A stretch of 64,000 bases of DNA, taken from contig LATX02000194.1 in assembly GCA_001466705.2 (NCBI GenBank), forward strand, positions 62,001 to 126,000, given 5' to 3'. The position numbers and the translations under genes are program-made. This stretch comes from Moniliophthora roreri (Eukaryota > Basidiomycota > Agaricomycetes > Agaricales > Marasmiaceae). This document shows positions 44,225 through 58,389 of this stretch, one piece after another (within the stretch, counting starts at the first letter, position 1; every line of letters begins with the position of its first letter). The notes under the pieces were generated by a model. The model was not told the origin of the DNA. It ran no database searches and saw nothing but the letters and a program-made list of their open reading frames with translations.

Positions 44225-44935
44225 TCGTCTTGTGCGGTTGGCTGTCAAGAACTAGACCTTATGCTCTGGAGACCCGTTAGCAGCGTAGTACGGTTGAGAA
44301 AAGGGATACAGTTCGGGGCGTTGAGCTCGAGGTATTTGACACAGTGCGTATGGCATACCGTTCGACCCGTAACGACCACTTAACCAAAATGGACATCAAA
44401 AACCAATTGGCCGCCACGATCACTTCGAGTCCGCGCTCTTCTTGTCCTTCCTCGGATCAGCCTAGTCGAAGAACAAGACAAGGTCTAAGAGTCTACATAT
44501 GAGGGAGATGTACAGAAAAGGTTGGGAGGAAGGATACAAAGGCTTGGTCGTAGGTTGTTTGTTTTGTTTGATGAGTCAGTATACACGTATGATTTGAAGA
44601 GAGAAGGTAAGGTATGTATACCCAAACAACGCTAGCCTTGAAGCTTGAAGGTGCATATTGTGTAGATTAAACCCCAGATAATGAGCACAGTTTTAGATCG
44701 TGTAGTGAGATGGTGGGTTGCGTCGTCTGCTGCGGATGGAACTTTGCGTCAATTCGGAGGAAATGAATAACGAGGGAGAAAATTTAAGAAAGAACTCGCA
44801 ATGAGCTTCAACCTATCGTGCGAACCAGCTAAACGCAGCAGCGAGTCCACCGCTGATAAGACTAGAAGAGAGTAATGATGAAGGCGCCGAGTCGGATTTG
44901 GGAGACAGCAGAGAAAGTGTGGGGCTAATGATTGA
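44225..44935 (-). pseudogene. Decayed copy of the neighbouring tetraspan gene
   Basis: Reverse-strand sequence at about 44820-44930 matches the first exon of the intact gene at 46234-46360 (ccgactcggcgccttc is identical), but the ATGG start has become TTAG and indels break the frame. A stretch near 44640-44720 resembles its second exon, and 44225-44350 resembles the last exon (VKYLE followed by a PFL-type tail). The exon encoding the last two membrane spans appears missing. The order is the same as in the intact gene, so this is a tandem duplicate that lost function. Confidence 0.75.
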
Positions 44936-45577
44936 GTCTGTCTTGAAGAGGCAATTTTATGAAAAAGGATACTTGAGTCAACTCTGGTATGCCGACTAGT
45001 AACTCTGTATGCATGGCCCGAGGTGCATTGGTTCAAGTTACTTCCGAAGCACGATGAGAGCAGTGTGGCTCGGAGCTGGCAGATACAGTTCCAGTCCGAG
45101 GAGTTTCAGATCGGAGCAAGCCAGCCTGAGGGTCGAACCAGGTTCCAGCCTGAGGCCGATATGTCCCGTATCTCTGGAGCAGAAATCCCTCCAAAGTACC
45201 GCATATACTCGGAGATGAAAAGTACTACCGGGCTGTACGCCGCCCACATCGTTCAGTTTTGTGCACTTGCCAACTGACGCAATCTGCCGCTGTGATCCTT
45301 GCAATATCATTATCTGGACTTACACCATCAGAACCAGAGTCAACGATGAGGAAGGGGGGGAAAACACTTACTTTGACATCGACGGCATCATCGCTTAAGT
45401 AGATGGGGAGGCAGGTCATTCGAGACGCCCAATAAGAAGAAAAGAATAATTAATGCATGCGCACGTGGCGGTCACATTGTTGACAATGAATATGACGACA
45501 AGGTGGTTGTATATGAACAAAAAAAGTCCGATACAGTAGCTGTAGGTCGTAAAGTAGAAATGAAAAGGATCTGAAAA

Positions 45578-46360
45578 TCAGGCTTTGTACGAGTTATCGT
45601 TATGAGGAACAGCAGCATAGGGCTGAGAGAAGGGATACAACCCAACGGAACGTTGGACCCCGTTATTCCATTCCTTGTCCTCAAGGTACTTGACGCAATC
45701 GGAGATAATCCAGACAGCATCTACATTTTTTCGTACCGTTAGCCGACACTTTAATTTTTCAAAGCAAAAGGAAAAATGCGCACAAGCCTCGATAAGGATC
45801 GGGATCACAACCACAACAATCGCAATGGCGATGATGCCACCTCTTGAGATACCCTCTCCGTTGATGCAGTTTCCTCCACTTTCAGAGCCAAGATCACATC
45901 CGGCGTCTTTGTCAACGAAGAGGAAGACGATGTTTAGGATACCGAATATGATGGAGACGACGAGGAAAACTTTAAGGAAGGCGGCAAAGGTTCGGACGTA
46001 GTTTATTCTCTTGATGATCACACCTATCAAACTGGAGAAGGGTCAGACTAGGGAAAACGGGGTAAAGGGGAGGAGTTGTACCCGAATAATGCAGCGAGAG
46101 TGAATAACGTATACGCTATTCCCCAACAAATGAGTATAATTTTTTGCCGTGTCGTGAGATGATATTGTAGGTCGTCCCCTGTAATTAGAACGCTGTTAAG
46201 AATAATAGTAAAAAAGTGTTTTTCTGAGCTCACAATGAGAGTCCGCATAGAGTGCGAACCATGAGACACCAGCGGTGAGACCACCCAGTATAAGACTAAT
46301 GAGGGCGACAACGAAGGCGCCGAGTCGGATTGGAAGGCAGCAAAGGAAGTGGGGGGCCAT
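45578..46360 (-). CDS. Small four-span membrane protein (tetraspan, fungal)
   Basis: Four exons (46234-46360, 46082-46178, 45784-46031, 45578-45720) give 204 residues. Four membrane segments can be read: FVVALISLILGGLTAGVSWF, IILICWGIAYTLFTLAALFG, AFLKVFLVVSIIFGILNIVF and GGIIAIAIVVVVIPILIEAY. Between spans 3 and 4 lies a loop with two cysteines (DKDAGCDLGS, GNCINGEG). The cytosolic tail is short with tyrosines (YPFSQPYAAVPHND). The fold resembles MARVEL-type fungal proteins of unknown function. A broken relative sits just downstream. Confidence 0.8.
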
Positions 46361-47287
46361 TGAGGAGGTGTCAACAAGCCAATAGAGTCGAAACGTTTTT
46401 ATATGCTGGCAGATAAGCGCTCTAGTGGAGTAATTCTTCAGCCTCGCGCCCAGATTAAATACATACCACGGTTTTTGCACAGCCCTAGCATGCTACGAAT
46501 CCAATGGTGTACAAGTGAGACAAGAGTAGAGTGCGGAGGTTCCAGTCTAAGGCTCTCCAAGGTGAGTCCAATTATCAACGGCGAAACGGGGTGATTCTGG
46601 GACTTGGTCAGACAAAGAACTTGGTTTGAACGAATTTTCAGCAAGGATTTCCTGCCAAGTGGATGCTGATGGTGACTGCGGAATATCGATGATGGCGCTG
46701 ATGGATTGTTTCCCCAGCCTCGGGCGAAGTATCGACCGGCAGGGCTATGCGATCGCTTCAACACAGCCTACAACGTTGTGTACGCACGCCGTCTCACGCA
46801 TCCTCGACGTCTCTTCTTCTCCGCGCTCTCCATTCTCTGAGCTTGACCCCAATCGCTGATCAAAGTCAGGCCGCTTAAACCAGTCGCCGCCCGCGGTCTT
46901 CCCGGAATACAGTTCTTGCGTCCTTGAACCTTCATAGATATTCGCTTGGTACTGGCGACCGCGGGATAGTCGTACAGAAAATCATACGTGCATGTGTGAC
47001 TTTCCGGGCTTTACAGCTCGAAGGCCTTGGAGCCACATGTGCGTTGATTTCTTGCGACGCGCCGTCGAACGGTACACCGCCAACAGGGCTATCTATCAGT
47101 ATAGTAACTTAGATCAAAAGATGATTGCAGGTTTCTCGAGAAATTGCATACCAATGTTCACTGTGAGCGGTGTATGGCGATGTTGTTTAACCTTGCTTGA
47201 ATCGATAAAGTTAAGCAAGAGACTTGTTGGTATTTACATCTTCCCACTCGATCACCACCATAGCGATACCACAGCCGGCCTTGAGCA
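46361..47287. other. Divergent spacer before the MAP kinase gene
   Basis: About 930 bp. Several medium ORFs exist on both strands, but none shows a recognisable motif, a signal for splicing or consistent composition. It should hold the promoters of the tetraspan gene (-) and of the MAP kinase gene (+). Confidence 0.4.
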
Positions 47288-49023
<1,736 letters not shown>

Positions 49024-49294
49024 AGTAAAAAAAGGGTGATTCGTGGATATACTAATATTTATCTGAAGAGTAGCAAAATATGTAACAAGTAACGACGGAT
49101 TGTACGGTGTTTTGTACTAAACAGTGTGTACGAAGTTACTGTATATTGACTTAACTTCAACAGATTGTGCGTCATTGTACAGTAATTATAACATCAGCTC
49201 AAGCAGAGTGTCATTCCTTTCTTTCCCTCCCCACATGTCTAATTTCCTATACTCATTCAAGCCCACCAAGTACACAGTCCTCTATTCTTGATGG

Positions 49295-50920
49295 ATGGCC
49301 GGAAAACCGCTGTTATACGCTCTCGCCGTTCTCGGATATGCTCTTTTCGGTTTTAGTCCATCTTCAATGCAAGTTCAACCATCGTTTCTCCAACGCATGT
49401 ATCATACGAAGCTGTCGATGCAGGAGATCACGAAGGGAGTGACTCACATTAATCCATTGGTAATTAGCGAGTGCCCGTCCATCTCATTAAAGTATTTTAC
49501 CAACACTAATGTGCAACTATCACGGTCGCATTTGTCGGAAAAATCATTTTCGGCTTATAACGGATCAGTCTTATGGAGCCTTATAGGCGGTTATAAGCGG
49601 TTATAAGCGCCTTAAGACGGCTGAAATCGGCCATCTTATGGCCCTCTTATGGCCGGATGACACTGATAAGCGCTTACAGCAAAACGTCTAACTCCCATAA
49701 GCGCCTATAAGCCGATATAAGCCGAAAATGATTTTTCCGACATTATTTCTCCTCAACATTACTGCCATGCTCAATTCTTTTTGGGCCGCCTATATGAACT
49801 ATCTAGGACGGCGAATCCCGATTTCTGGTTGCTCTGTTCAGGGAATTGGTGGTAATGGGATCCGTTTTGTTGGACGTAATCGAACTCACGATGTGCAGTT
49901 GGAAGATGACCGTACCAGTCATTCCCGCGGAAAAATTTGTCTGCATTGAATTCTTCTTCCTCAACTGCGGTTACCTTGCGTCTTCATGGATCGGCTATGC
50001 CTTTGTTGGATATACCATATGAAATATCTTGGTAAGACTTGTGAACACTGGACACTCGCAGATCTACACGCAGGCGGCGATATTACTGATCGCATGGTCA
50101 GCCAAATCTACCACGAAATTGTCGATACCCAGGAACGTGAAGATGCCGGCACTTCCTGGATCGAGCTCTTCACTCGTTACACAAAACGAACATTGATAGC
50201 TTTTACCGCTCAGATGTTTGCTCAACTCGATGGCATCAATGCTATCCTTTATTTCCTGCCTGAAGATCTCAATCGCGCTGATTTTTCCGTCGAATTCTCT
50301 CTCCTCCACTTTGGCGGTTGTACTGTCTTGCTTTGCGCTGGTACCATTCCTACCATGTTTTCAATCGACAAACTTGGAGGAAAGTGGTTTTTCCTCGTCG
50401 GAAGTACTGCGTTAGCTGTCGCGGGTAGCTTGCGGTTTTTCGTTGATACCATTCTAGAGGGAGTTAAGTGAAGGTGCGCAGAGGCTATTTTCGCTGCCAT
50501 CGGAGTCTGTCTCTTTATTTACGATGCTACTTGGGGTCCTACACCATGGCTGATTGACGCCGAAATCTTTTCTAATCGTGCTCTTCGCTCGAGCGCGAAC
50601 ATCGGATTGACTGTTCAACTTCGTGATTGCGTTTGTCACTCCACCGCTTTTCGAAATAAATGCCTGGTGGATACTATTTTCTTATGGGATCGTGCATCAT
50701 TTCCATACTATTCGTGTACTTTGTGTATCCCAAGGCGGCCCACAAGACACTAGAGGAGCTTGGAGAAATGTTTGGAGACGATCTTCCACCTCGAAGGTCG
50801 ATTGACGTGGATGAAGGCAGGCAAGTGGGCGCGGGAGATCGGCTGAAAGCAGGAACTGAACATCTGGAAGTTTCTCGTTTCTATAAACTCATCGCAGGCG
50901 ACATTGACTTCAGGGAGTGA
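49295..50920 (+). pseudogene. Disrupted MFS sugar transporter
   Basis: Fragments of a hexose-type transporter lie in order but in different frames: MAGKPLLYALAVLGYALFGF (TM1), CIEFFFLNCGYLASSWIGYA, ELFTRYTKRTLIAFTAQMFA, GKWFFLVGSTALAVAGSL, YDATWGPTPWLIDAEIF, AFVTPPLFE and FVYFVYPKAAHKTLEELGEM. A stop (TGA at about 50469) and several frameshifts separate them, and the usual segment after TM1 is eroded and hit by a MITE. No choice of ordinary introns restores one frame. It is therefore a dead copy rather than a gene with many introns; a functional relative may exist elsewhere. Confidence 0.83.
49533..49742. mobile_element. MITE-like element, 210 bp, perfect 27-bp terminal inverted repeats
   Basis: The left end starts tgtcggaaaaatcattttcg and the right end is its exact reverse complement over 27 bp (49533-49559 and 49716-49742). 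The interior is made of related short blocks (cttata, ggttataagcg, cttatggcc) and has no ORF. A possible 2-bp target duplication (TT) flanks it. This is a non-autonomous DNA transposon; the superfamily is not determined. It lies inside the transporter pseudogene. Confidence 0.88.
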
Positions 50921-51108
50921 CTTGGCTGATGAGAAGGCCAGGGTATCGACAATCATTACTGCATTGTAACACGTATAAACTAGAATTACTGCGGATCTAA
51001 GTAAAGAGCATTGAGCAACGGCATGAACTCTTGAATCAGTGACATGGTCTGTGCGCGGTTGCCTTTTCTTTCTTCCCTTTCTCCTCGGACGAACACTCGA
51101 TAACCATC

Positions 51109-54100
51109 ATGGATGCTCATTCACCAGAACCATTTGGCCTACGCGAATATATTCATGATACACTCTACAACTATGCTACTGAGCACCTCGTATTCAGCTA
51201 CGTCGAGTTTACTGAACAGGCCGTCTCCGAAGCGCGTATCTCGTTGTCCTTCTATTCTCTTTGCTAACCATTTTCTACTTGAACTTCACTCTGACAGATT
51301 CTCTCCCAATGTTTGCATCAAGTACCCTTCACAGACTCGTTTTCATTGCGACCTCCTCCTGAACCCTTCGAAGTGCTGAAGCGAGTAACCAAGCTGAACG
51401 CGTCTTCGCCCTATCAAGAACCACCCGAAAGGAGTCCTGCTGCTTTGGAATATATCAAACGTGAACTCACGGTCTTGAAATCTGGAAAAGGTCAGAAACC
51501 TAGATCGGAACGTGCTGCATACACCGATGAGGATGACGGTGAGTGGTCTATCCTTTTCATTGGTCGATACTCATTGCGTGATCAGATGAACTATATTTTC
51601 AAACAGAACGCCTCTTCCATATATCCTCTCGGCGGTCTAAACGAGAAGTACCTCAGCCGGGAAGATATGGTTTTTTACGATCACTCCCCAAATCGCCTCA
51701 GAGTTTTCTGCTGAGGAGTCCTGTGCACTTGAAGCCCGCTACAGCAGCCACATTTGAAGAAGAGGTGCTTCAGAACCCGGATAGAGTTCTGTTGGTATCA
51801 CAACTCTGCTAGTACGAGGCTCAGCTGACTCCGTGTTCAGTAATACAAACTGGAACTTGACACCAGAAATGTTGACCGATGTCAGCGCACTTCTCAAATC
51901 GACTGCAGCGCTTTCTCGATACATACCGGACTATAAGAATCAGTATTTGGATATTGCCTTTCGGGAAGACTCGCAGCCACCACCAAGCTTCTGTGGGATA
52001 GCAGAACGGGAATTTACACCCATGTTCCCGAGGTCTTCCAGACCCGGATTCGGAAGGACTGTGCGTCCCGGAAAAAAGGCCGTATCCGCAAAGATCGTCG
52101 CAGTTTCACCGCAACCAAAACCGATACCGCCTAATTCTATGGAGGTTTTGGCTGCCAACGCGTTGAGGGAAACTTTGGTAAAGGAATTCAAAGAAGAGGA
52201 AAAAGAGCAATTCAAGCAGAATATGGTGGTAGTGAATGGGTGGCGTAAGCTAGAGCCTTCGCTGTTCTCCTCTTCCGCTAACGAGCACTTTAGAAACTTA
52301 TTCGTCCTCACCATCCAGAGGCAGCTCTACATCAACACCGAATTCCAGTCAAGACGACCAGATCGACGAATTACAACTTTTCACAATCTCATCACCTGAT
52401 ACCTCTCCGACACTGGTGAAGATGGGTGAGTGCTTTGCCTCTACGATCCCTGAAGCATTGAACAGTTGACATTCGACTTCGACTTTCCTAGAGCTCCCCG
52501 CTATAGCACGGTCGAATCGGATAGGCGGTGTCTCCTCAAGAGCAAAACCCAAGTCGTGTGGTGCAGGAAAAAGGTAAATCATTTATGTCATAAGTATGAA
52601 GAATTTTGTCTTAAACGAATTCAGTCTTGCAGCATTCCTTTTGAACGCACTACCTGCCCCCTCAGGTCAAGCTCAAAAGTTGGAATCTGAACTGAATGAA
52701 GACCCTGCCCATTCCTTGATTGGAGAACCCCCCTCAGCCAAGCACGACGAGGCAAGCCTCATTCCAGGAGCTCCCGCCTCAGACGATGAAGTTCTCCTAT
52801 TCTTTCCGGGAGAAGACCCCCAGCGCTTCATTTTGGACGAGAAATTAGATGTAAAAACTGCAACAATGATGGACGGTGTGTTTTTCGGTTGTAACATGGT
52901 TCGTGTACTGAGCGTTGCATCTAGTACCTCGATTGCCACCACCGAATGAGCATGCACCAAACGAGTTACCCCTACCCAAGAAGCTCTCGGATTTGATTCT
53001 GCCAAACAAACGGAACCACAAGATGCCAGGCAACGATAATCAATGCTCGACAAGACGTCTACTTTATCTGAACCTTCGGAAGGCAAAGGGTACGCAGGCA
53101 GCAACACTTGCAGTCTCCTGGATGTCAGTCCTCCCTGCTTGTGTCCTTTCGAGCGCTGACATCGCTTAGACCTTTCACTGTCGCACACCAATTGCCTTCG
53201 CACATGGAAATGGTTGGTGTTACTGCGGGACAACTCATCGATAGAGATGATATCAAGAATGGCATATCACGCGAGCAGATGGATGAGAGAGTAACGTCTC
53301 TGTTGAATGTGTCACTCGAACCATCTGGTGACTCGAATAATGAGGAGGTTTGGGAGCGTATATGGAATACTCACTTGGATAAGCAGATGTCCGCGGTCGA
53401 AGACCTTGACAACTACGACATCGTTCTTACGCGGGAGGAGAGGAGAAGACTAGCAGGTCTCGAGACTACTCAGATGCAGGCCATGTCGGTACCAATGGAG
53501 GCAGAAGAACAGAGAGTAGGAACGATGACCGTCAGCGTTAATGCACCTGGTGGCGAGCCGGATATTGCAGAAGGATATGCCAAGGATTATGATGATGGCT
53601 CTAGTGACAAAGAGAATGAGGACCCAAGCGACCATCACAAGCCTGTGAAGCGCATACGGTTCTCCGAACAGCCTGAAGATACCGAGGCCGACACGAAATC
53701 CCCTGTTAACGACGCCTGCCCTTGGAATGACGCGGACGATTCGGGGGTAGCTTTTGGCTGGGATGAACCGATCCCTGCAAGAATCCGAGAAGAGCACGAG
53801 GGTTCTGGACCTGGACTCGGGACTGTCGACGATATGGAAGATGTGGAAAAATTAGGCTTCATCCCAGTAAATACGTCGCAACTCCAATCTTACACACACG
53901 CAAGGATTGCCACACACGCGGACCAGCACCTCGATACATGCTTGGAAACTCTCGACCCCTTGCAGGCTGCTTCACCGTTAGCACTTCATTCAAGAAAATT
54001 TGGTTCGGCAGAGCCCGTGGTCTTTACCTTCAATGAGAGCTCTGCGCCCGACAGTGTCCCTCCCGCTATAGATCATCTCCATATTGCCGCAGGAATTGCT

Positions 54101-55163
54101 GAATTTGCGAGGCTTCGTGCCAAGAAGCTCTCGAGCATCGTGGAAGAAAGCAAAGAGAGTCAACCGCTTACCTCTCAGCCTGTCCAAGCTCAAAATTCTC
54201 ATACTGATGTCGACTCCAATACTGGCAGGGATCCGCCTCAAGATATTTATACTCAGGACACAATTCACCTACCCTCCACCTGGACCATTCCTTCTTCTGC
54301 TCATTGGTATATGGCCTCCATGGACCTTATCCAGAAACAATGCCTCGTTCGATCTCTACGCTCCGAAAATTGTGCCATTGGTCTCATGGAACGTGAAGGA
54401 CTAGGTGGCGTTGACCTCATTCTTGATCCTCATACAGCTATTATCTTCTCGAATCTCTCAGCTTTACCAGCCGGATGCGATTCTCTAGTCACAGCCGTTT
54501 CCGAACAATCCCAGAGATATTCCCGTCTTTTCGTGATATTCGAAGCTTATCCTCCATCGATGTCGTTCAAATGCAACGAGCCTCAGCGTAGTCAATCCGA
54601 GGCCCTAAATCCATACTCACCCCCAGTGTTGAAAGCTATAAAAAAGTTCAGAAGAGATTTGAACGTCGCCGAAGCATGTGGGACGAAGAGTGCGGAATGT
54701 GTCGTCTATCACACATTCGCTCGTGACGTTGAGCAGGCAGCCACCTTTGCGAGGCATTTTGGTGATCTAGCGGAAGCGAGCAACGAATCTGAAAGTGCTC
54801 TCTGGGGCGATAGATCTTGGCTGGAGGCGGATATACCTGAGGTGAATGCGGTTTTTGTCATCATTCTGCGAGACTAACCCGATTAGCAATACAGGATGAA
54901 GAAGGCATGGCCATTGCGGATGGCATGAATCACTTTGCTGCCTTTGTTATTCTATGTCAAGTCCCTGTGCAAGAATTCCTAAATATGCATCCTGACGAAC
55001 GATCTGCGAGATTTGGTCCATACGTGGGGAATGAAAGACTGGTACGTTTTGCTCCGCTTACTGTGTGAGCATCCACTTTTAACGTATTTAGGCTACGCTT
55101 AATCGATTCATTGAAAAGCGTTTGCAGGTTCTGGAATCATCCGAGCCAGATGTACATCAATAA
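51109..55163 (+). CDS. Large protein with possible XPF-like C-terminal region (Zip2/SHOC1-like?)
   Basis: A long multi-exon gene whose exons I joined by consistent frames: a short N-terminal exon (LREYIHDTLYNYATEHLVFS), a basic/acidic middle, a large exon from about 53170 to 54843, and two end exons finishing at 55163. The C-terminal third shows VDLILDPHTAIIFSNLSALP, RYSRLFVIFEAYP, TFARHFGDLAEASNES, MNHFAAFVILCQVPVQEFL and RLATLNRFIEKRLQVLESS, in the layout of an inactive XPF/ERCC4-like domain followed by helices. That layout occurs in the meiotic crossover factors Zip2/SHOC1, but the match is by eye. Junctions near 51230 and 52420 are uncertain. Confidence 0.6.
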
Positions 55164-55295
55164 TGTCGCTGTATTGCCCAACTGTGCTTGCTTTGCTATG
55201 CTCTCTACATTACCCGATACTATTATTACATCTTCTGTGATTACTGGTCCAAGCCTTTCAATAAAACCGTACACAAATGTACCTGGTACGATGGT

Positions 55296-57837
55296 TTATA
55301 CAGATCCCTTGACTTGCGCAATGAATGATCGAACGAGTTCAATATTCTTGCCAGTACCATCGTGATTCTCAACACCGCCGCTGACATCAACTGCCCACGG
55401 TTGCACCTGCGCGATAGCTCCAGCGACATTGTCTGGTGTGAGCCCACCCGCAAGGATGATGGGAAGGGGATATTTAGACGGCAGCACCGTCGGTATAACC
55501 ACTCCGTGCTTAGGATTAGCATGGCCGTTTGAACCTTCTTCGTCAGGTTTCGGTGTCATTGGCATTGATTCGACTCCACTCTCAGTAGGTGTGATACCGA
55601 GAGAGCCAGGTGGGGTTGCTTTGTGGGCTGAAGTGTCAATGGTGAGCTCTCCGGCATCTACGACACGTTTGGCGAGTGCCCAATCCACGACTTTACCACT
55701 TCCACCGCTGACGCCACTGTCATCATCACGAAGTGAATCCAAGAGGATGAATTGATGCAAACCGCCTCTAGTTATTCCACTCAAATCTGAGCCTTTGCCG
55801 ACGTGGAACACACGGATGACGGGAACAGGTATTTGGTTGGCCCATTCGAGAGGTTCGGAACCGTGCAGCTGTACAATGTCAAGTTGGCAGTACGACACTG
55901 CGTGCAATACAAATGATAGAGGGTGATTTTGGAAGACGCCCACAACCAGTGGTCTAGGTCTTGTCGATGAAAGCCGTGTAGCCTGTGAAGAGAACCATGG
56001 TCCGTCTAATGACTCGTCATCCAGTGCCGGATCTGATGGTGCAGCTTGTCGAGACGCCCGGATGGTATGTGAGATTTCCTTTGCCGTCTCAATACCGACG
56101 TATCTCTTGGACTTCTTAACAAACATGACTCCAATCATATCCGCACCTGCTTCTGCTATAGCAAGAGCCTCCTCCTTGTTACGGACACCACAGATTTTCA
56201 CAAGCGGGTCGCTTGAACTCCAGTGGCACGCAGGTGGAGCGGGTTCAGGGAGGGAGAATAGTTTGCGAATGAACATAGCCGGATCCTTTGCCCGCATCAA
56301 ACTCTCCCCAATAAGAACTCCGTTGATACCCTCTGCAGCGTACTTCTTCACTTCTTCTGCCGTAGCGATGCCGCTCAGGGCACAGAGAACTACATCCTTG
56401 CCTTTCGTCATGTCAACCAAACGACTTGTCGTAGACATGTCCACGACGAAATCGTGGAGATTACGGTTGTTCACGCCGATGACTTTGGCCGGGAGTGAGA
56501 GTGCTAGTTCCATCTCCTTGGCGTTATTAACTTCTACGAGTGGTTCCATACCCAACTCCAGGCTGTACTGGTAAAGCTCTCGTAAGAGTGTTTCTGGGAG
56601 CATGCTAACGATTAGAAGAATCGTGTCAGCGCCCCAGATCCGTGACTCGAGAATCTGATAACGGCTGAGAATGAAATCCTTGCGGAGGATGGCCGGCCTG
56701 TTAGGTAGGTTTGCCACGGCCATCCGCGCATGGAGCATATCCTGAAGGTTCCCCAAGAACCATTTCGGTTCTGTGAGCACGGAGATAACGTTGGCACCGG
56801 CTAACGCATATGTCAAAGCTTGGGAAGCGGGTGAGGTGGTCACTGATATCGGGCCTTTGGAAGGAGAAGCACGTTTTATCTCCGCGAGTAGGGCTGGGTG
56901 GTCTTGGGTATTTTGTTTGAGTTTAGGAAGAAGTTGGATCTGGGGAGGCGCAATGTTGAGGGAGTAGAGTGTCTGCAGGTCTGAGAGGGTAGAACCTGGG
57001 ATTTTCTGTGCCTGTGTAACATCTGCGAGACGTTGGGTATATATCTTGTCGAGGATAGAGGGCACCTTCGGACTAATCATTTTTGCCGCGCCATTTACGG
57101 AGGTATCGACGTGGAATGGTGGAAGATTGTTGTCCAATACTTTTGACTCTGGGTTCTCCTCCCACAATCCGCCTCGTAGGGCTAGGAAATTTCGGATAAG
57201 GTCGTCTCCGCCTTCGCTCAGAATGCTTTCCGGGTGATATTGTACGGCTTCAGTTGTATATTTGCGATGTCGGACACCCATGATCACATTGGAATGTTCG
57301 GTGACCGACGTTACCGCCAAATCAGGAGGAAGGGTTGAAAGTGAGGCGCTAAGGGAATGATAGCGAATCGACTTGATGCCCTGCGATATTCCTCTGAAGC
57401 AGCCTCTTCCATCATGCTTTATTCGGCTGACTTTGCCATGGACGATTTCCCCAGCATATCTGGATACAGAACGGTCAGAATATGGAGAATAGGTTTGGGA
57501 AATCAGAAACGCACCCAATCTGACCACCGTGCAAGTCCACCAAACATTCCAGTCCCATGCATACCCCTAGAATTGGTACCTTTCCCTCGAAGTATTGTAT
57601 AGCTGCCTTTGATATCCCAGAATCGGTGTGAGGGTGGCCTGGACCAGGAGATATAATGAGGGACTTGATTTTGAGCTGAGGGATTAATGATGCATCGATT
57701 GCATCGTTCCTAATCACCGTAACCTGGCCACCAAGCAGAGTTACCTGCTGGTAAAGATTCCAGGTGAACGAATCAAAATTATCGATCATGAGCACGTCGA
57801 GCTCGCCGGTAAGAGCAGGAGGTAGAGTGGTAGCCAT
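55296..57837 (-). CDS. TRP1: Trifunctional tryptophan synthesis protein TRP1 (GATase - IGPS - PRAI)
   Basis: One enzyme with three activities: anthranilate synthase glutaminase, indole-3-glycerol-phosphate synthase and phosphoribosylanthranilate isomerase. Two exons (57515-57837, 55296-57459) give 828 residues. GATase (about 15-215): DVLMIDNFDSFTWNLYQQV, SLIISPGPGHPHTDSGI, nucleophile GVCMGLECLVD, His in EAVQYHPESILSEGG. IGPS (about 245-500): LLAEIKRASPSKGPIS, ILRKDFILSRYQILESRIWG, VIGVNNRNLHDF. PRAI (about 525-828): VKICGVRNKEEALAIAEAGA, DIVQLHGSE, LPIILAGGLTPDNVAGAI. An Asp/Ser-rich insert is present in the PRAI domain. All key residues are intact. Confidence 0.97.
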
Positions 57838-58389
57838 ATTGATGAAAAGGAAAACGGTGAGACCCTTTTTATGTCGACTTTGAAGTAGAGATAATGGCTC
57901 AGATGAGGAAGCGAAGGAGACCTCAAGTCGACAGGGGTTAGATGACCCAACAACAGGGGGCGGAAAGCAGTGGTGATGGCAAGGCTTTTATTCGGAATAC
58001 AGCTGCCCCGCTCCTTTGTTTCTTACAATCATCATGGCGTTAAAAAGTATAGGGTTGAGGAAAAAATACGTCCAGCCGACTTCTTTTACCCTATAAAAAG
58101 GGATTTTCCGATGCAGCAGAAGGGTGTTATTTGAGGCGGGGACAGCAAAACTATTGCTTTGTAGTCTAGAATGGGCCTATTGGCCCACATTGTATGTACT
58201 CATATGGCAGAATAGGTGTGGGGAGGTAAAAAGGCAGTTGGGAATCGGATGCGACAGATATCAGTTTCAGTAAACAAGTCTTTCCTCAACCTTGGTCTCG
58301 ACTCGGCTCTGCAATCAATGCTACAACATCAGCGGCACTACTCGGCTCTCAATGGGTCTATACATCATCATCCTCGTCCTTGCACCAGG
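57838..58389 (-). promoter_or_regulatory. Upstream region of TRP1
   Basis: This 550-bp interval separates TRP1 from its partial copy, both on the minus strand. It contains the palindromic ccctataaaaaggg at about 58089-58102. I found no TGACTCA-type Gcn4/Cpc1 site by eye, although such control is usual for TRP1. Confidence 0.4.
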
